From: Thermoplasmata archaeon
GTDB taxonomy: Archaea; Thermoplasmatota; Thermoplasmata; Lutacidiplasmatales; UBA184
DNA: 6,690 nucleotides
Assembly: GCA_030044105.1 (NCBI GenBank)
Contig: JASHWL010000137.1
Span: forward strand, 1 to 6,690
Direction: 5' to 3'
This document shows, piece by piece, positions 1 through 6,690 of this stretch. A program made the position numbers and the translations under genes. The number at the start of each line of letters is the position of its first letter. Position 1 is the first letter of the stretch. The notes beneath the pieces are model-generated. The model worked only from the letters and a program-made list of their open reading frames with translations. It ran no database searches and was not told the origin of the DNA.

Positions 1-1
1 C

Positions 2-19
2 CTCGAGAAGCTGGCCTAA
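2..19 (+). CDS. possible C-terminal end of a plus-strand gene entering from the left
   Basis: The first bases read in frame as Leu-Glu-Lys-Leu-Ala followed by a TAA stop at 17-19. An alternating acidic, basic and hydrophobic ending like this is typical of a helical protein C-terminus, and the next gene (the glycosyltransferase) converges on it, which would be a normal arrangement. Only five codons are visible, so neither the product nor the reality of the gene can be judged from this window. Confidence 0.25.
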   Translation, partial: LEKLA

Positions 20-126
20 CCGGCGGGGGCCGGCTCCGGGGCCCTTCGGTCACCGGGGGTCGCACGAAAATCCGACCGAGGGCGCGGGACGGACCGAGAG
101 GTACCCACCGCCTCGCCGGTGCCGGC
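20..126. other. convergent intergenic gap with a small GC hairpin
   Basis: This stretch separates the possible plus-strand gene end from the stop of the minus-strand glycosyltransferase. Directly after the TAA, CCGGC (20-24) can pair with GCCGG (29-33) around a GGGG loop. On the minus strand the only T-run is a short TTTT near 67-70. Either could help end transcription, but neither is a strong terminator, and I see no gene here. Confidence 0.3.
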
Positions 127-1506
127 TCACGCGACGCCCCCCCGCTCGCGGATCGCTTCGAGATAGACGCCCACGGTTTCGCGAGCGCGTTCGGGCCAGC
201 CCTCGCGCAGCGCTTCCCACCGGCCCTGTTCGCCCATGGCTCGCCGAAGCGTCGGATACTCGAGCAGCTCGGCGATCCGGCTCGCGAACTCGTCGGCGTC
301 CCAGAAGTCGACGCGGAACGACCCGACGCTGATCTCCGCCACGCCGCTCGTTTTCGAGAGGATCGTCGGCACGCCGGCGGCCATCGCCTCGAGCGCCGCG
401 ATCCCGAACGGCTCGACGACCGACGGGAGCACGAAGACCGAGCTGCCCTGCAGGAGGACCTCGCGCTCCTCTTCCGAGACCTTCCCGAGGAACATGACCT
501 GCTCGCCGATCCCGAGGCCCGCCGCGAGCTGAACGAGGCGGGGATATTCCGGGCCCTCGCCGGCGATCACGAACAACACGTCCGGGAACTGGGTCGCGAC
601 GAGCGCAGCCGCGCGCAGGAACGTGTCGACGCCCTTCATCGCGGCGAGGCGCCCGACGTACAGGACCACGCGCTTGGTCGGCGCGATCCGCTCGAGCCGG
701 GCGCTCGGCCGCACCGCGTTGTAGACGACGCGGACCTTCGCCGGATCGGCGTGGTACCGGTCGATGAGCTGCTGGCGGAGGTGCCGGCTGACGGCGATCA
801 CGCGGACCGCCGCGTCGATCCCGGCCTGCTCCCGCGCCAGGATGTGGTCCCAGGGATGCCCGAGGGATCGGTCGTACTCCGTCGAGTGGACCGTCATCAC
901 GAGCGGGACCCCGAGGCGCTCGGCCAGCGCGCGGGCGCCGTAGGTTCCGAACCAGTCGTGCACGTGCACGACGTCGACCGGACCGAGGTCCGTCAGCGAC
1001 GCGATCCACGCGTTGTAGCCGTCCGTCGCGTTCGAGAACGGGCTGTTGGGCGTGCCGCCGCTCCAGTACGCCGGAGGATAGTCCGCCGGTCCGGCCGGGG
1101 TCGCCTGGCCGGGGAACCGGAAGGCGACGCCGTCCACCGGCGTGAACGGCCCGGTGAACGGGGTGAGGAACGTGATCCGGTGCCCCAGACGCGTGAGCTC
1201 CTTCGCGATCTCGAACGAGTGGACCCCGAGGCCGCCCGAGTGGTTCGGCGGCCATTCCCATCCGACCATCACGATCCGCAGCGGCCGAGACGGAGTCGCC
1301 GTCCGGACCACTCCGCCGTTGCGGAGCGCGCCCGGACGCGTCCGCGCCACCGGCTCGAGCTCGTCGATCGGCTCGAGCGCCGGCGCCTTCGGCGGTCGCT
1401 CGCGACGGACCTTCGGCTTGGATCGACCGCGCGAGGCGCGACGGCGACGGGGAGCGTGCGTCTCCGACGTCTTCGCCCGACTCGAGGAGCGTGAGGACCC
1501 GGGCAT
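127..1506 (-). CDS. GT-B glycosyltransferase (GT4/glycogen-synthase-like) with a basic N-terminal extension
   Basis: The 459-residue product should transfer a sugar from a nucleotide-sugar donor to an acceptor, probably in the cytoplasm because no signal peptide or membrane helix is visible. The N-terminal Rossmann half starts near residue 76 with the WEWPP segment and the GGLG loop (91-94), followed by HVHDW (181-185) and HSTE (207-210). The C-terminal donor half has VGRLAAMKGVD (284-294), GEGPE (316-320) and the EX7E signature (E365 and E373 in EPFGIAALE). The WE-PP-GGLG opening recalls archaeal glycogen-synthase-like and alpha-glucan enzymes, but the acceptor and sugar cannot be fixed. Residues 1-73 are rich in Arg, Ser and Pro, probably disordered, and absent from the usual domain. 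I chose the ATG at 1506 because a GAGGG lies 9 bases upstream and an earlier start would run into tpiA. A GTG near 1313 would remove the tail. The gene lies 80 bases downstream of tpiA in the same direction, so co-transcription is possible. Confidence 0.88.
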   Translation of the reverse strand: MPGSSRSSSRAKTSETHAPRRRRASRGRSKPKVRRERPPKAPALEPIDELEPVARTRPGALRNGGVVRTATPSRPLRIVMVGWEWPPNHSGGLGVHSFEIAKELTRLGHRITFLTPFTGPFTPVDGVAFRFPGQATPAGPADYPPAYWSGGTPNSPFSNATDGYNAWIASLTDLGPVDVVHVHDWFGTYGARALAERLGVPLVMTVHSTEYDRSLGHPWDHILAREQAGIDAAVRVIAVSRHLRQQLIDRYHADPAKVRVVYNAVRPSARLERIAPTKRVVLYVGRLAAMKGVDTFLRAAALVATQFPDVLFVIAGEGPEYPRLVQLAAGLGIGEQVMFLGKVSEEEREVLLQGSSVFVLPSVVEPFGIAALEAMAAGVPTILSKTSGVAEISVGSFRVDFWDADEFASRIAELLEYPTLRRAMGEQGRWEALREGWPERARETVGVYLEAIRERGGVA

Positions 1507-1586
1507 CGACCTGTTCCCTCGCTCCGACCGTCGGCGGCAGGGAGGCGGCCCACTTGAAGGCGGCGGGGTTCCTCGCCTCGGAGCCC

Positions 1587-2255
1587 CTAGAATCCGGCCA
1601 AAAGCTCCGCGATGGCGGCCCTCGGGTCCGGGGCGCGCGTGACCGCGCTCGCGACCAGCACGCCGGACGCGCCCAGCTCGAGCGCGCGCGCGACGTCGAC
1701 GCGCGAGTGGACGCCGGCGCCGCACAGCACCAGCGTGCCGGGGCTCACCGCTCGGACGGCCTCGACCGCGCCCGAGACGACCTCGGGACGCGCGGTGGAG
1801 ACCGCGCGGTCGCCTCCGATCAGCTCGGGCGGCTCGATCGCGAGGTAGGTCGGATGCGTGGACGCGAGCCGGGCCGAGGCCCGCACGTCGCTCGCGCAGA
1901 CCACGGGGATCAGCCCGAGGGCGTCGAGCCGCCGGACCACGTCCTCCACCTTGGGAAGGGGCAACGGGTGCTCGGAGTGGTTGACCAGGCTGCCCCAGGC
2001 GCCGGCCTGCTCGATCGCGGCGGCCGGCACGAACCCCGTGTACGGTCCCGGGTCGAGCGGGTCGACGTGCTGGGCGAGCACCGGGATCGCGACCGCCGAC
2101 GCGATCCGCCCGAGGTCCGGGGTCGCCGGTGCGAGCGCGACCGGCACGCCGGCGAGCTTGCCCATCTCCTCGAGCGTCCGCGCGAGCCGCTCGGCGCTCG
2201 GCCCGAGGCAGCCGGCGTAGGTCTTGAGGTTCAGGAGGAGCAGCGGCCGACCCAG
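1587..2255 (-). CDS. tpiA: triosephosphate isomerase, archaeal type
   Basis: This cytoplasmic enzyme interconverts dihydroxyacetone phosphate and glyceraldehyde 3-phosphate in glycolysis and gluconeogenesis. Counting from the proposed CTG start, the protein has 222 residues, the short archaeal length. Active-site elements are all present: N9 and K11 in LNLKTY, the electrophile H93 in VNHSEH, the catalytic base E141 in AIEPPELIGG, and phosphate-binding loops CGAGVHS (178-184) and GASGVLVASAV (195-205). The start is uncertain. No ATG, GTG or TTG lies in this frame near the conserved first strand. The in-frame CTG at 2255-2253 gives the expected N-terminus and lies 10 bases after the stop of the 69-residue gene, so translation may reinitiate from that gene. 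No good SD sequence precedes the CTG. The reading frame stays open further upstream, but there it only overlaps the small gene and has shadow-like composition. Function is very secure; the exact start is not. Confidence 0.93.
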   Translation of the reverse strand: MGRPLLLLNLKTYAGCLGPSAERLARTLEEMGKLAGVPVALAPATPDLGRIASAVAIPVLAQHVDPLDPGPYTGFVPAAAIEQAGAWGSLVNHSEHPLPLPKVEDVVRRLDALGLIPVVCASDVRASARLASTHPTYLAIEPPELIGGDRAVSTARPEVVSGAVEAVRAVSPGTLVLCGAGVHSRVDVARALELGASGVLVASAVTRAPDPRAAIAELLAGF

Positions 2256-2265
2256 CGTCGGCGAC

Positions 2266-2475
2266 TCAGTGCGCGGGGGCCGCGCGGGCTCGCTTGGGCC
2301 GGGAGCAGATGGCGTACTCGTCCCCGTCGAAGAAGACCTCCCGGTCGGGGTGCTTGCGCTGGAGCTCGGCGATGCGCGAGAGGACCTCTTCGAGCGTCGT
2401 GGACTCGTCATTGGGATCGATCCGGAGGTGCACGGTCTTCTCGGGCCGCCCGGGCGAGGAACCCGTACTGACCAT
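2266..2475 (-). CDS. 69-residue conserved-looking small protein of unknown function
   Basis: I do not recognise this protein. After a flexible Gly/Ser/Pro start (about residues 1-12) it shows a probable strand (TVHLRID, 14-20), an amphipathic helix (TTLEEVLSRIAELQRKHP, 26-43) and a second strand pair (REVFFDGDEYAIC, 45-57), ending in a basic tail. This strand-helix-strand layout and the clear alternation of hydrophobic and charged residues argue for a real folded mini-protein and not a chance frame. It has a single Cys and no metal-site pattern or membrane helix. It is the first gene of the run that continues into tpiA, with 10 bases between its TGA stop and the proposed tpiA start, so it may serve to couple tpiA translation. 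The ATG is preceded by a weak TATA-like element at suitable distance and no clear SD, which suggests a short leader. Confidence 0.7.
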   Translation of the reverse strand: MVSTGSSPGRPEKTVHLRIDPNDESTTLEEVLSRIAELQRKHPDREVFFDGDEYAICSRPKRARAAPAH

Positions 2476-2507
2476 GACGCACCGAGAAGGACGGAAGGCG
2501 AGGGGGG

Positions 2508-2515
2508 TTCAAAAG
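2508..2515 (-). promoter_or_regulatory. weak TATA-like element for the small gene-tpiA-glycosyltransferase run
   Basis: On the minus strand CTTTTGAA is an A/T-rich island in very GC-rich DNA and ends 33 bases before the ATG at 2475. With archaeal spacing of about 26 bases from box to start site, transcription would begin about 5-12 bases before the ATG, giving a short leader without an SD. The match to a consensus TATA box is poor, so this is a positional inference. Confidence 0.35.
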
Positions 2516-2621
2516 GGTGCTCGCGGCGCGCGGACCCGGTTTTCGGCGGAGCCGAGCCCTCGGGAAGCTCGCGCTCCTCCCCGCGGATCCCGCGACTGCG
2601 ACGCCGCAGCATGCGACAGCG

Positions 2622-2637
2622 TAACCCGTATAACCCG
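2622..2637 (+). promoter_or_regulatory. TATA box and flanking direct repeat of the acs promoter
   Basis: GTATAA at 2628-2633 is the A/T-rich core. It ends 40 bases before the acs ATG, so a start site about 26 bases downstream would give a leader of roughly 15-20 bases. The core sits between two copies of TAACCCG (2622-2628 and 2631-2637), nine bases apart. The repeat could include a BRE-like element or a regulator half-site, but this is only a suggestion. Confidence 0.55.
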
Positions 2638-2658
2638 GACCCGACTCCCCGCCCGCAC

Positions 2659-2664
2659 GAGGTG
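2659..2664 (+). promoter_or_regulatory. Shine-Dalgarno sequence that fixes the acs start
   Basis: GAGGTG, complementary to the conserved 3' tail of 16S rRNA, lies 9 bases before the ATG at 2674. Together with the TATA box at 2628-2633 it favours this start over the in-frame ATG at 2611, which lies upstream of the TATA box and would be outside the transcript. Confidence 0.65.
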
Positions 2665-2673
2665 CGCCACGTC

Positions 2674-4788
<2,115 letters not shown>

Positions 4789-4828
4789 GTCGGCCGCGCG
4801 AACCCTTTCCCGCCCCCACCCAGGAGCC

Positions 4829-5002
4829 ATGAACGCCCCCGGAAGCCGCCGCATCTGCCCCCGCTGCGGGGGACGCCTTGGCGAGCCCGTGAGCGGCGAC
4901 GTGCACTGCTACGTCGAGTGCACCGACTGCGGAGCGCGGTTCGAGCTCGACGACCCGGCGCTCGCGCGGGCGGACCGGACGGTACTCCCCGAGCCCGGCT
5001 AG
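4829..5002 (+). CDS. 57-residue zinc-ribbon protein
   Basis: This small gene, too short for many gene finders, encodes a likely zinc-binding mini-protein. It has two CxxC knuckles, C10-P-R-C13 followed by GG and C31-T-D-C34 followed by G-A-R-F-E, the classic four-Cys zinc-ribbon spacing, plus an extra H26-C27 between them. The tail (41-57) is acidic and then short and polar. Such ribbons bind nucleic acids or protein partners, and the target here is unknown. The ATG lies 40 bases after the acs stop with a GGAG just 2 bases upstream, closer than usual. A pyrimidine-rich tract but no TATA element fills the gap, so co-transcription with acs is likely. Its TAG stop overlaps the opposing membrane-protein stop. 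Confidence 0.75.
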   Translation: MNAPGSRRICPRCGGRLGEPVSGDVHCYVECTDCGARFELDDPALARADRTVLPEPG

Positions 5003-5757
5003 GTTCGGGTGCCCCGCACGCCCGGGGGCGCGAACGTCGGGATCCGGGCGAGGTGGATCCCCACGAGGAGGGCCCACAGGAGGAGGGGAGCGACGATCAG
5101 GCGCTCCATGCCTCCGACGCCGAGCGCTCCCCAGATCTTGACGTAGAACAGGATGAACGCGATCAGCCCCACGAGCCCCGAGAGGAGCGTGTAGGCCCGG
5201 TACCCGTCCCACCGGGTGTCCCGGAACATCGCGAACGCGAGCACGATCAGCGCGAGGTTGCCGATGATGAACGCCACCGCCGCGGAGAGGGTGTGGACCG
5301 TGAGGTTGACGTCCTCCGGGGACAGGCCGACCCCGATCGCGCCGAAGCCGGCGATCGCCAGCATCGCGAGCCCGATCGTGCGGGTGCCGCGCGCGGGGAA
5401 CGCCGTCCGGATCAGGATGACGCCGAGGATCAGCAGGATCCCCATGAGCACGATCGCGACGTTGAACACGTCGTGCCAGGGCGAGCAGACGTAGATGCCG
5501 CCCGGCGGGTAGACCGCGAAGTGGGTGACGCTGCAGTGGGCGGCTCCGAGGTCGCTGATGTAGTTCCCGGTCAGGCTGTAGTGGGCCCAGCCGTCGCCGG
5601 TACCCGTGTAGCCGAGCTGGGTCACGATCATCCCGACGATGAAGATCAGCACGCCGACGATCCACAGGATCGCCCCGTGCCGCACCGAGCGGTGGACGAG
5701 GGGCCCGTAGCGCTCGCCGTGGGTCACCGGCGGCGCCGGGGCCTCGTCGGTCGCCAC
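4999..5757 (-). CDS. six-helix membrane protein, DUF998-like
   Basis: The 252-residue protein is predicted to sit in the cytoplasmic membrane with six helices at about residues 28-49, 96-119, 127-146, 155-178, 189-208 and 217-236. Basic residues in the N-terminus, the second and fourth loops and the tail place both ends inside. The NYISDLGA motif (65-72), the FN at 98-99, the GLSPED segment with H155 downstream (144-155) and GMERL (216-220) resemble the DUF998 family, whose function is not established. The first outside loop (about 50-95) is long and carries C75 and C91, which could form a disulfide. The start is GTG at 5757-5755, with AGGA 7 bases upstream, and it lies 9 bases after the stop of the Cys-rich mini-gene, so the two probably form an operon. 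No catalytic motif is visible, so no activity is assigned. Confidence 0.82.
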   Translation of the reverse strand: MATDEAPAPPVTHGERYGPLVHRSVRHGAILWIVGVLIFIVGMIVTQLGYTGTGDGWAHYSLTGNYISDLGAAHCSVTHFAVYPPGGIYVCSPWHDVFNVAIVLMGILLILGVILIRTAFPARGTRTIGLAMLAIAGFGAIGVGLSPEDVNLTVHTLSAAVAFIIGNLALIVLAFAMFRDTRWDGYRAYTLLSGLVGLIAFILFYVKIWGALGVGGMERLIVAPLLLWALLVGIHLARIPTFAPPGVRGTRT

Positions 5758-5766
5758 GACGGCGTC

Positions 5767-5910
5767 CTAGTCCTGGCGCGCGTTGCGCTCGTAGGAGGCG
5801 TCGCTCGCCTTCTTGAGGCGGGCTCCGTCCCGGTCGCAGACCGGACGGGCGCTGGGCGGCACGTCGATCACGTAGCCGCCTCCGCACTTGGGACACTCGA
5901 AATAGGTCAT
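5767..5910 (-). CDS. 47-residue Cys-rich mini-protein, probable zinc binder
   Basis: A short open frame begins at the ATG 5910-5908 and encodes a protein starting MTYFECPKCGGGYVID. It has a complete first zinc knuckle, C6-P-K-C9-G-G, but the second is C25-D-R-D28, so the usual fourth Cys is an Asp. It may bind zinc with three Cys and one Asp, bind it as a dimer, or have lost the metal. The C-terminal third is charged and probably helical. Support for a real gene is strong: a GGAGGG SD 4 bases before the ATG, a TATA element at good distance, and the DUF998-like gene 9 bases downstream. It may assist or regulate that membrane protein, but this is inference from position only. Confidence 0.78.
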   Translation of the reverse strand: MTYFECPKCGGGYVIDVPPSARPVCDRDGARLKKASDASYERNARQD

Positions 5911-5914
5911 GGTT

Positions 5915-5920
5915 CCCTCC
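5915..5920 (-). promoter_or_regulatory. strong Shine-Dalgarno sequence of the 47-residue gene
   Basis: GGAGGG on the minus strand lies 4 bases before the ATG at 5910. It is the best SD in the window and is a main reason to accept this very short frame as a gene. Confidence 0.65.
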
Positions 5921-5940
5921 GTCAGTCGCTAGACACCCCC

Positions 5941-5950
5941 CATATAAAGG
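5941..5950. promoter_or_regulatory. TATA element readable in both directions
   Basis: CATATAAAGG on the plus strand reads CCTTTATATG on the minus strand, so both strands carry a good archaeal TATA-like box. On the minus strand it lies about 35 bases from the ATG of the 47-residue gene, giving a leader of about 10 bases that just covers the SD. On the plus strand it lies about 60 bases from the methyltransferase GTG, giving a leader of about 30-35 bases. It is the clearest A/T island in a 96-base divergent gap. Confidence 0.6.
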
Positions 5951-5993
5951 GCTCCCGTCCCAATGGCGGCGCGAAGCGCTATCCCCGGCGCGC

Positions 5994-6000
5994 GGAGTGA
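5994..6000 (+). promoter_or_regulatory. Shine-Dalgarno-like sequence of the methyltransferase gene
   Basis: GGAGTGA resembles the anti-16S consensus GGAGGTGA with one base missing. Its GGAG lies 9 bases before the GTG at 6007. The last three bases, TGA at 5998-6000, are an in-frame stop for the methyltransferase frame, which rules out any earlier start. Confidence 0.5.
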
Positions 6001-6006
6001 CGCGTC

Positions 6007-6690
6007 GTGGCACGACGGACGCCGGCCTCCCGGGAGCGCTTCCGGGCCAACGACGCCTACCGCGCCGAGCGCGAATGGCTGCGGCTCGAGGGGACGGCCC
6101 AGCGCGATCTCTTCCGCGAGCTGCGGACGCGCTTCCTGGCCCGCCACGCGGGCCCGACCCCGTGGACGCTCGATGCCGGGAGCGGGCCCGGCCGGTTCAC
6201 GGCCGCCGTCGGTCCCCCGGGCGCGCGCCGGGTGGCCGCGGACATCGCACGGACCGCGCTCGAGCAGATCCCGGAGCACTGGGGGCGCCCGACGGCGGGC
6301 CGACCGCTCCCCGGCCGCGTGCGCTGCGATCTCGCGCGCCCTCCGTTCGCCCCGCGGGCGTTCGGCACGGTCGCCGCGCTCGGCAACCTGCTCGGCTTCG
6401 CCGAGGCCGAGAGCGACGCGGTACGGGATCGGCTCGCCGAGCTGCTCGGGCCTCGGGGCGTCCTGGTGCTCGAGGTCGCGCCGGGCCCCGGCGCGAGGAG
6501 TCGCTACCTGCATCGGCTTCCCGCCGGCGCGGTCGGCCGTCTCCTTCGGGCGCCGGTGCGGGCCGTGCTGGGACGGGTCGCCGCCGAGGGGTTCGCGCCG
6601 GTCCCCGCCCGGCGCGCGGCGCCGGGGGCGTTCCGCCGGATCGATCCCGGCGCGCTCGCCCGCTGGTGCGCGGCCCACGGGCTCTCGGTC
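6007..6690 (+). CDS. class I SAM-dependent methyltransferase, cut by the right edge
   Basis: The visible 228 residues, with no stop before the window ends, form a Rossmann-type methyltransferase that would use S-adenosylmethionine. A basic N-terminal region (1-48) resembles the helix that precedes such domains and contains AYRAEREWLRLEG. Motif I is LDAGSGPGRF (55-64), the acidic end of the second strand is D79 in AADIA, a likely motif II aspartate is D108 in CDLA, the fourth strand is VAALGNLLGF (122-131), and LGPRGVLVLEV (147-157) is the fifth. Weakly conserved residues after 160 and an Arg/Ala-rich stretch do not reveal the substrate, which could be a small molecule, lipid, protein or RNA. 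The GTG start is fixed by the TGA at 5998-6000 and an SD-like GGAGTGA. The gene diverges from the 47-residue gene over a shared TATA element. Confidence 0.82.
   Translation, partial: MARRTPASRERFRANDAYRAEREWLRLEGTAQRDLFRELRTRFLARHAGPTPWTLDAGSGPGRFTAAVGPPGARRVAADIARTALEQIPEHWGRPTAGRPLPGRVRCDLARPPFAPRAFGTVAALGNLLGFAEAESDAVRDRLAELLGPRGVLVLEVAPGPGARSRYLHRLPAGAVGRLLRAPVRAVLGRVAAEGFAPVPARRAAPGAFRRIDPGALARWCAAHGLSV

Noticed and set aside
50..1261. A 403-residue minus-strand frame overlapping the glycosyltransferase
   Set aside because: It is an Arg/Gly/Pro-rich out-of-frame shadow of the glycosyltransferase, whose motifs lie in the other frame.
1507..1725. Upstream extension of the glycosyltransferase to an earlier start
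   Set aside because: It would overlap the 3' end of tpiA by over 130 bases and adds only Arg/Gly/Pro-rich sequence. The ATG at 1506 has an SD-like sequence.
1491..2471. Plus-strand frames opposite tpiA and the small gene
   Set aside because: They lack motifs and have biased Arg/Gly/Ala composition. The triosephosphate isomerase active site on the minus strand is unambiguous.
2224..2673. N-terminal extension of acs to the start of its open frame
   Set aside because: It would run through the opposing small gene and across the TATA box and SD that precede the ATG at 2674, and the added residues show no family similarity.
5963..5965. ATG as an alternative start of the plus-strand gene before the methyltransferase
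   Set aside because: It is in a different frame from the methyltransferase, lies too close to the TATA element for a normal start site, and leads only to shadow sequence.
5929..6678. A 249-residue minus-strand frame opposite the methyltransferase
   Set aside because: It has low-complexity Arg/Ala/Gly composition and no motif, while the plus strand carries methyltransferase motif I and a coherent Rossmann pattern.

Overview
The window reads as about 6.7 kb of chromosome from a very GC-rich archaeon. Three things point to Archaea: a short archaeal-type triosephosphate isomerase (about 222 residues rather than the roughly 250 of bacteria and eukaryotes), TATA-box-like promoters at archaeal spacing upstream of starts that also have Shine-Dalgarno (SD) sequences, and small zinc-ribbon proteins between the metabolic genes. 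The proteins are rich in Arg and Ala but not strongly acidic, so a haloarchaeon is less likely. A high-GC Thermoplasmatota-type lineage is my best guess, but it is an inference and not shown by the sequence.

Layout. Positions 1-126 hold the possible last codons of a plus-strand gene and a short convergent gap. From 2475 down to 127, three minus-strand genes run in the same direction: a 69-residue protein of unknown function, triosephosphate isomerase (tpiA) and a GT-B-fold glycosyltransferase with a basic, disordered N-terminal tail. A 198-base divergent promoter region (2476-2673) separates them from a plus-strand unit: a 704-residue AMP-forming acetyl-CoA synthetase (acs) followed by a 57-residue zinc-ribbon protein. 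That unit meets a minus-strand pair head-on at 4999-5002, where the two stop codons share the bases CTAG. The pair is a 47-residue Cys-rich protein (5910-5767) and, 9 bases downstream, a six-helix DUF998-like membrane protein (5757-4999). A compact divergent region with an approximately two-way TATA element (5941-5950) then leads to a class I SAM-dependent methyltransferase that runs off the right edge.

How the genes fit together. TpiA interconverts the triose phosphates of glycolysis and gluconeogenesis. The glycosyltransferase probably builds a glucan, glycoside or surface glycan from an activated sugar. Acs brings acetate into acetyl-CoA. Together they suggest acetate assimilation and gluconeogenic carbon flow, but their adjacency alone does not prove a shared pathway. 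The membrane protein, the two mini zinc proteins and the methyltransferase have no assignable pathway.

I see no mobile element, CRISPR array, tRNA, rRNA or defence system. This is largely ordinary housekeeping DNA. The points worth a second look are the missing ATG/GTG/TTG start of tpiA, three small genes that are easy to miss, the CTAG stop overlap and the shared TATA element.
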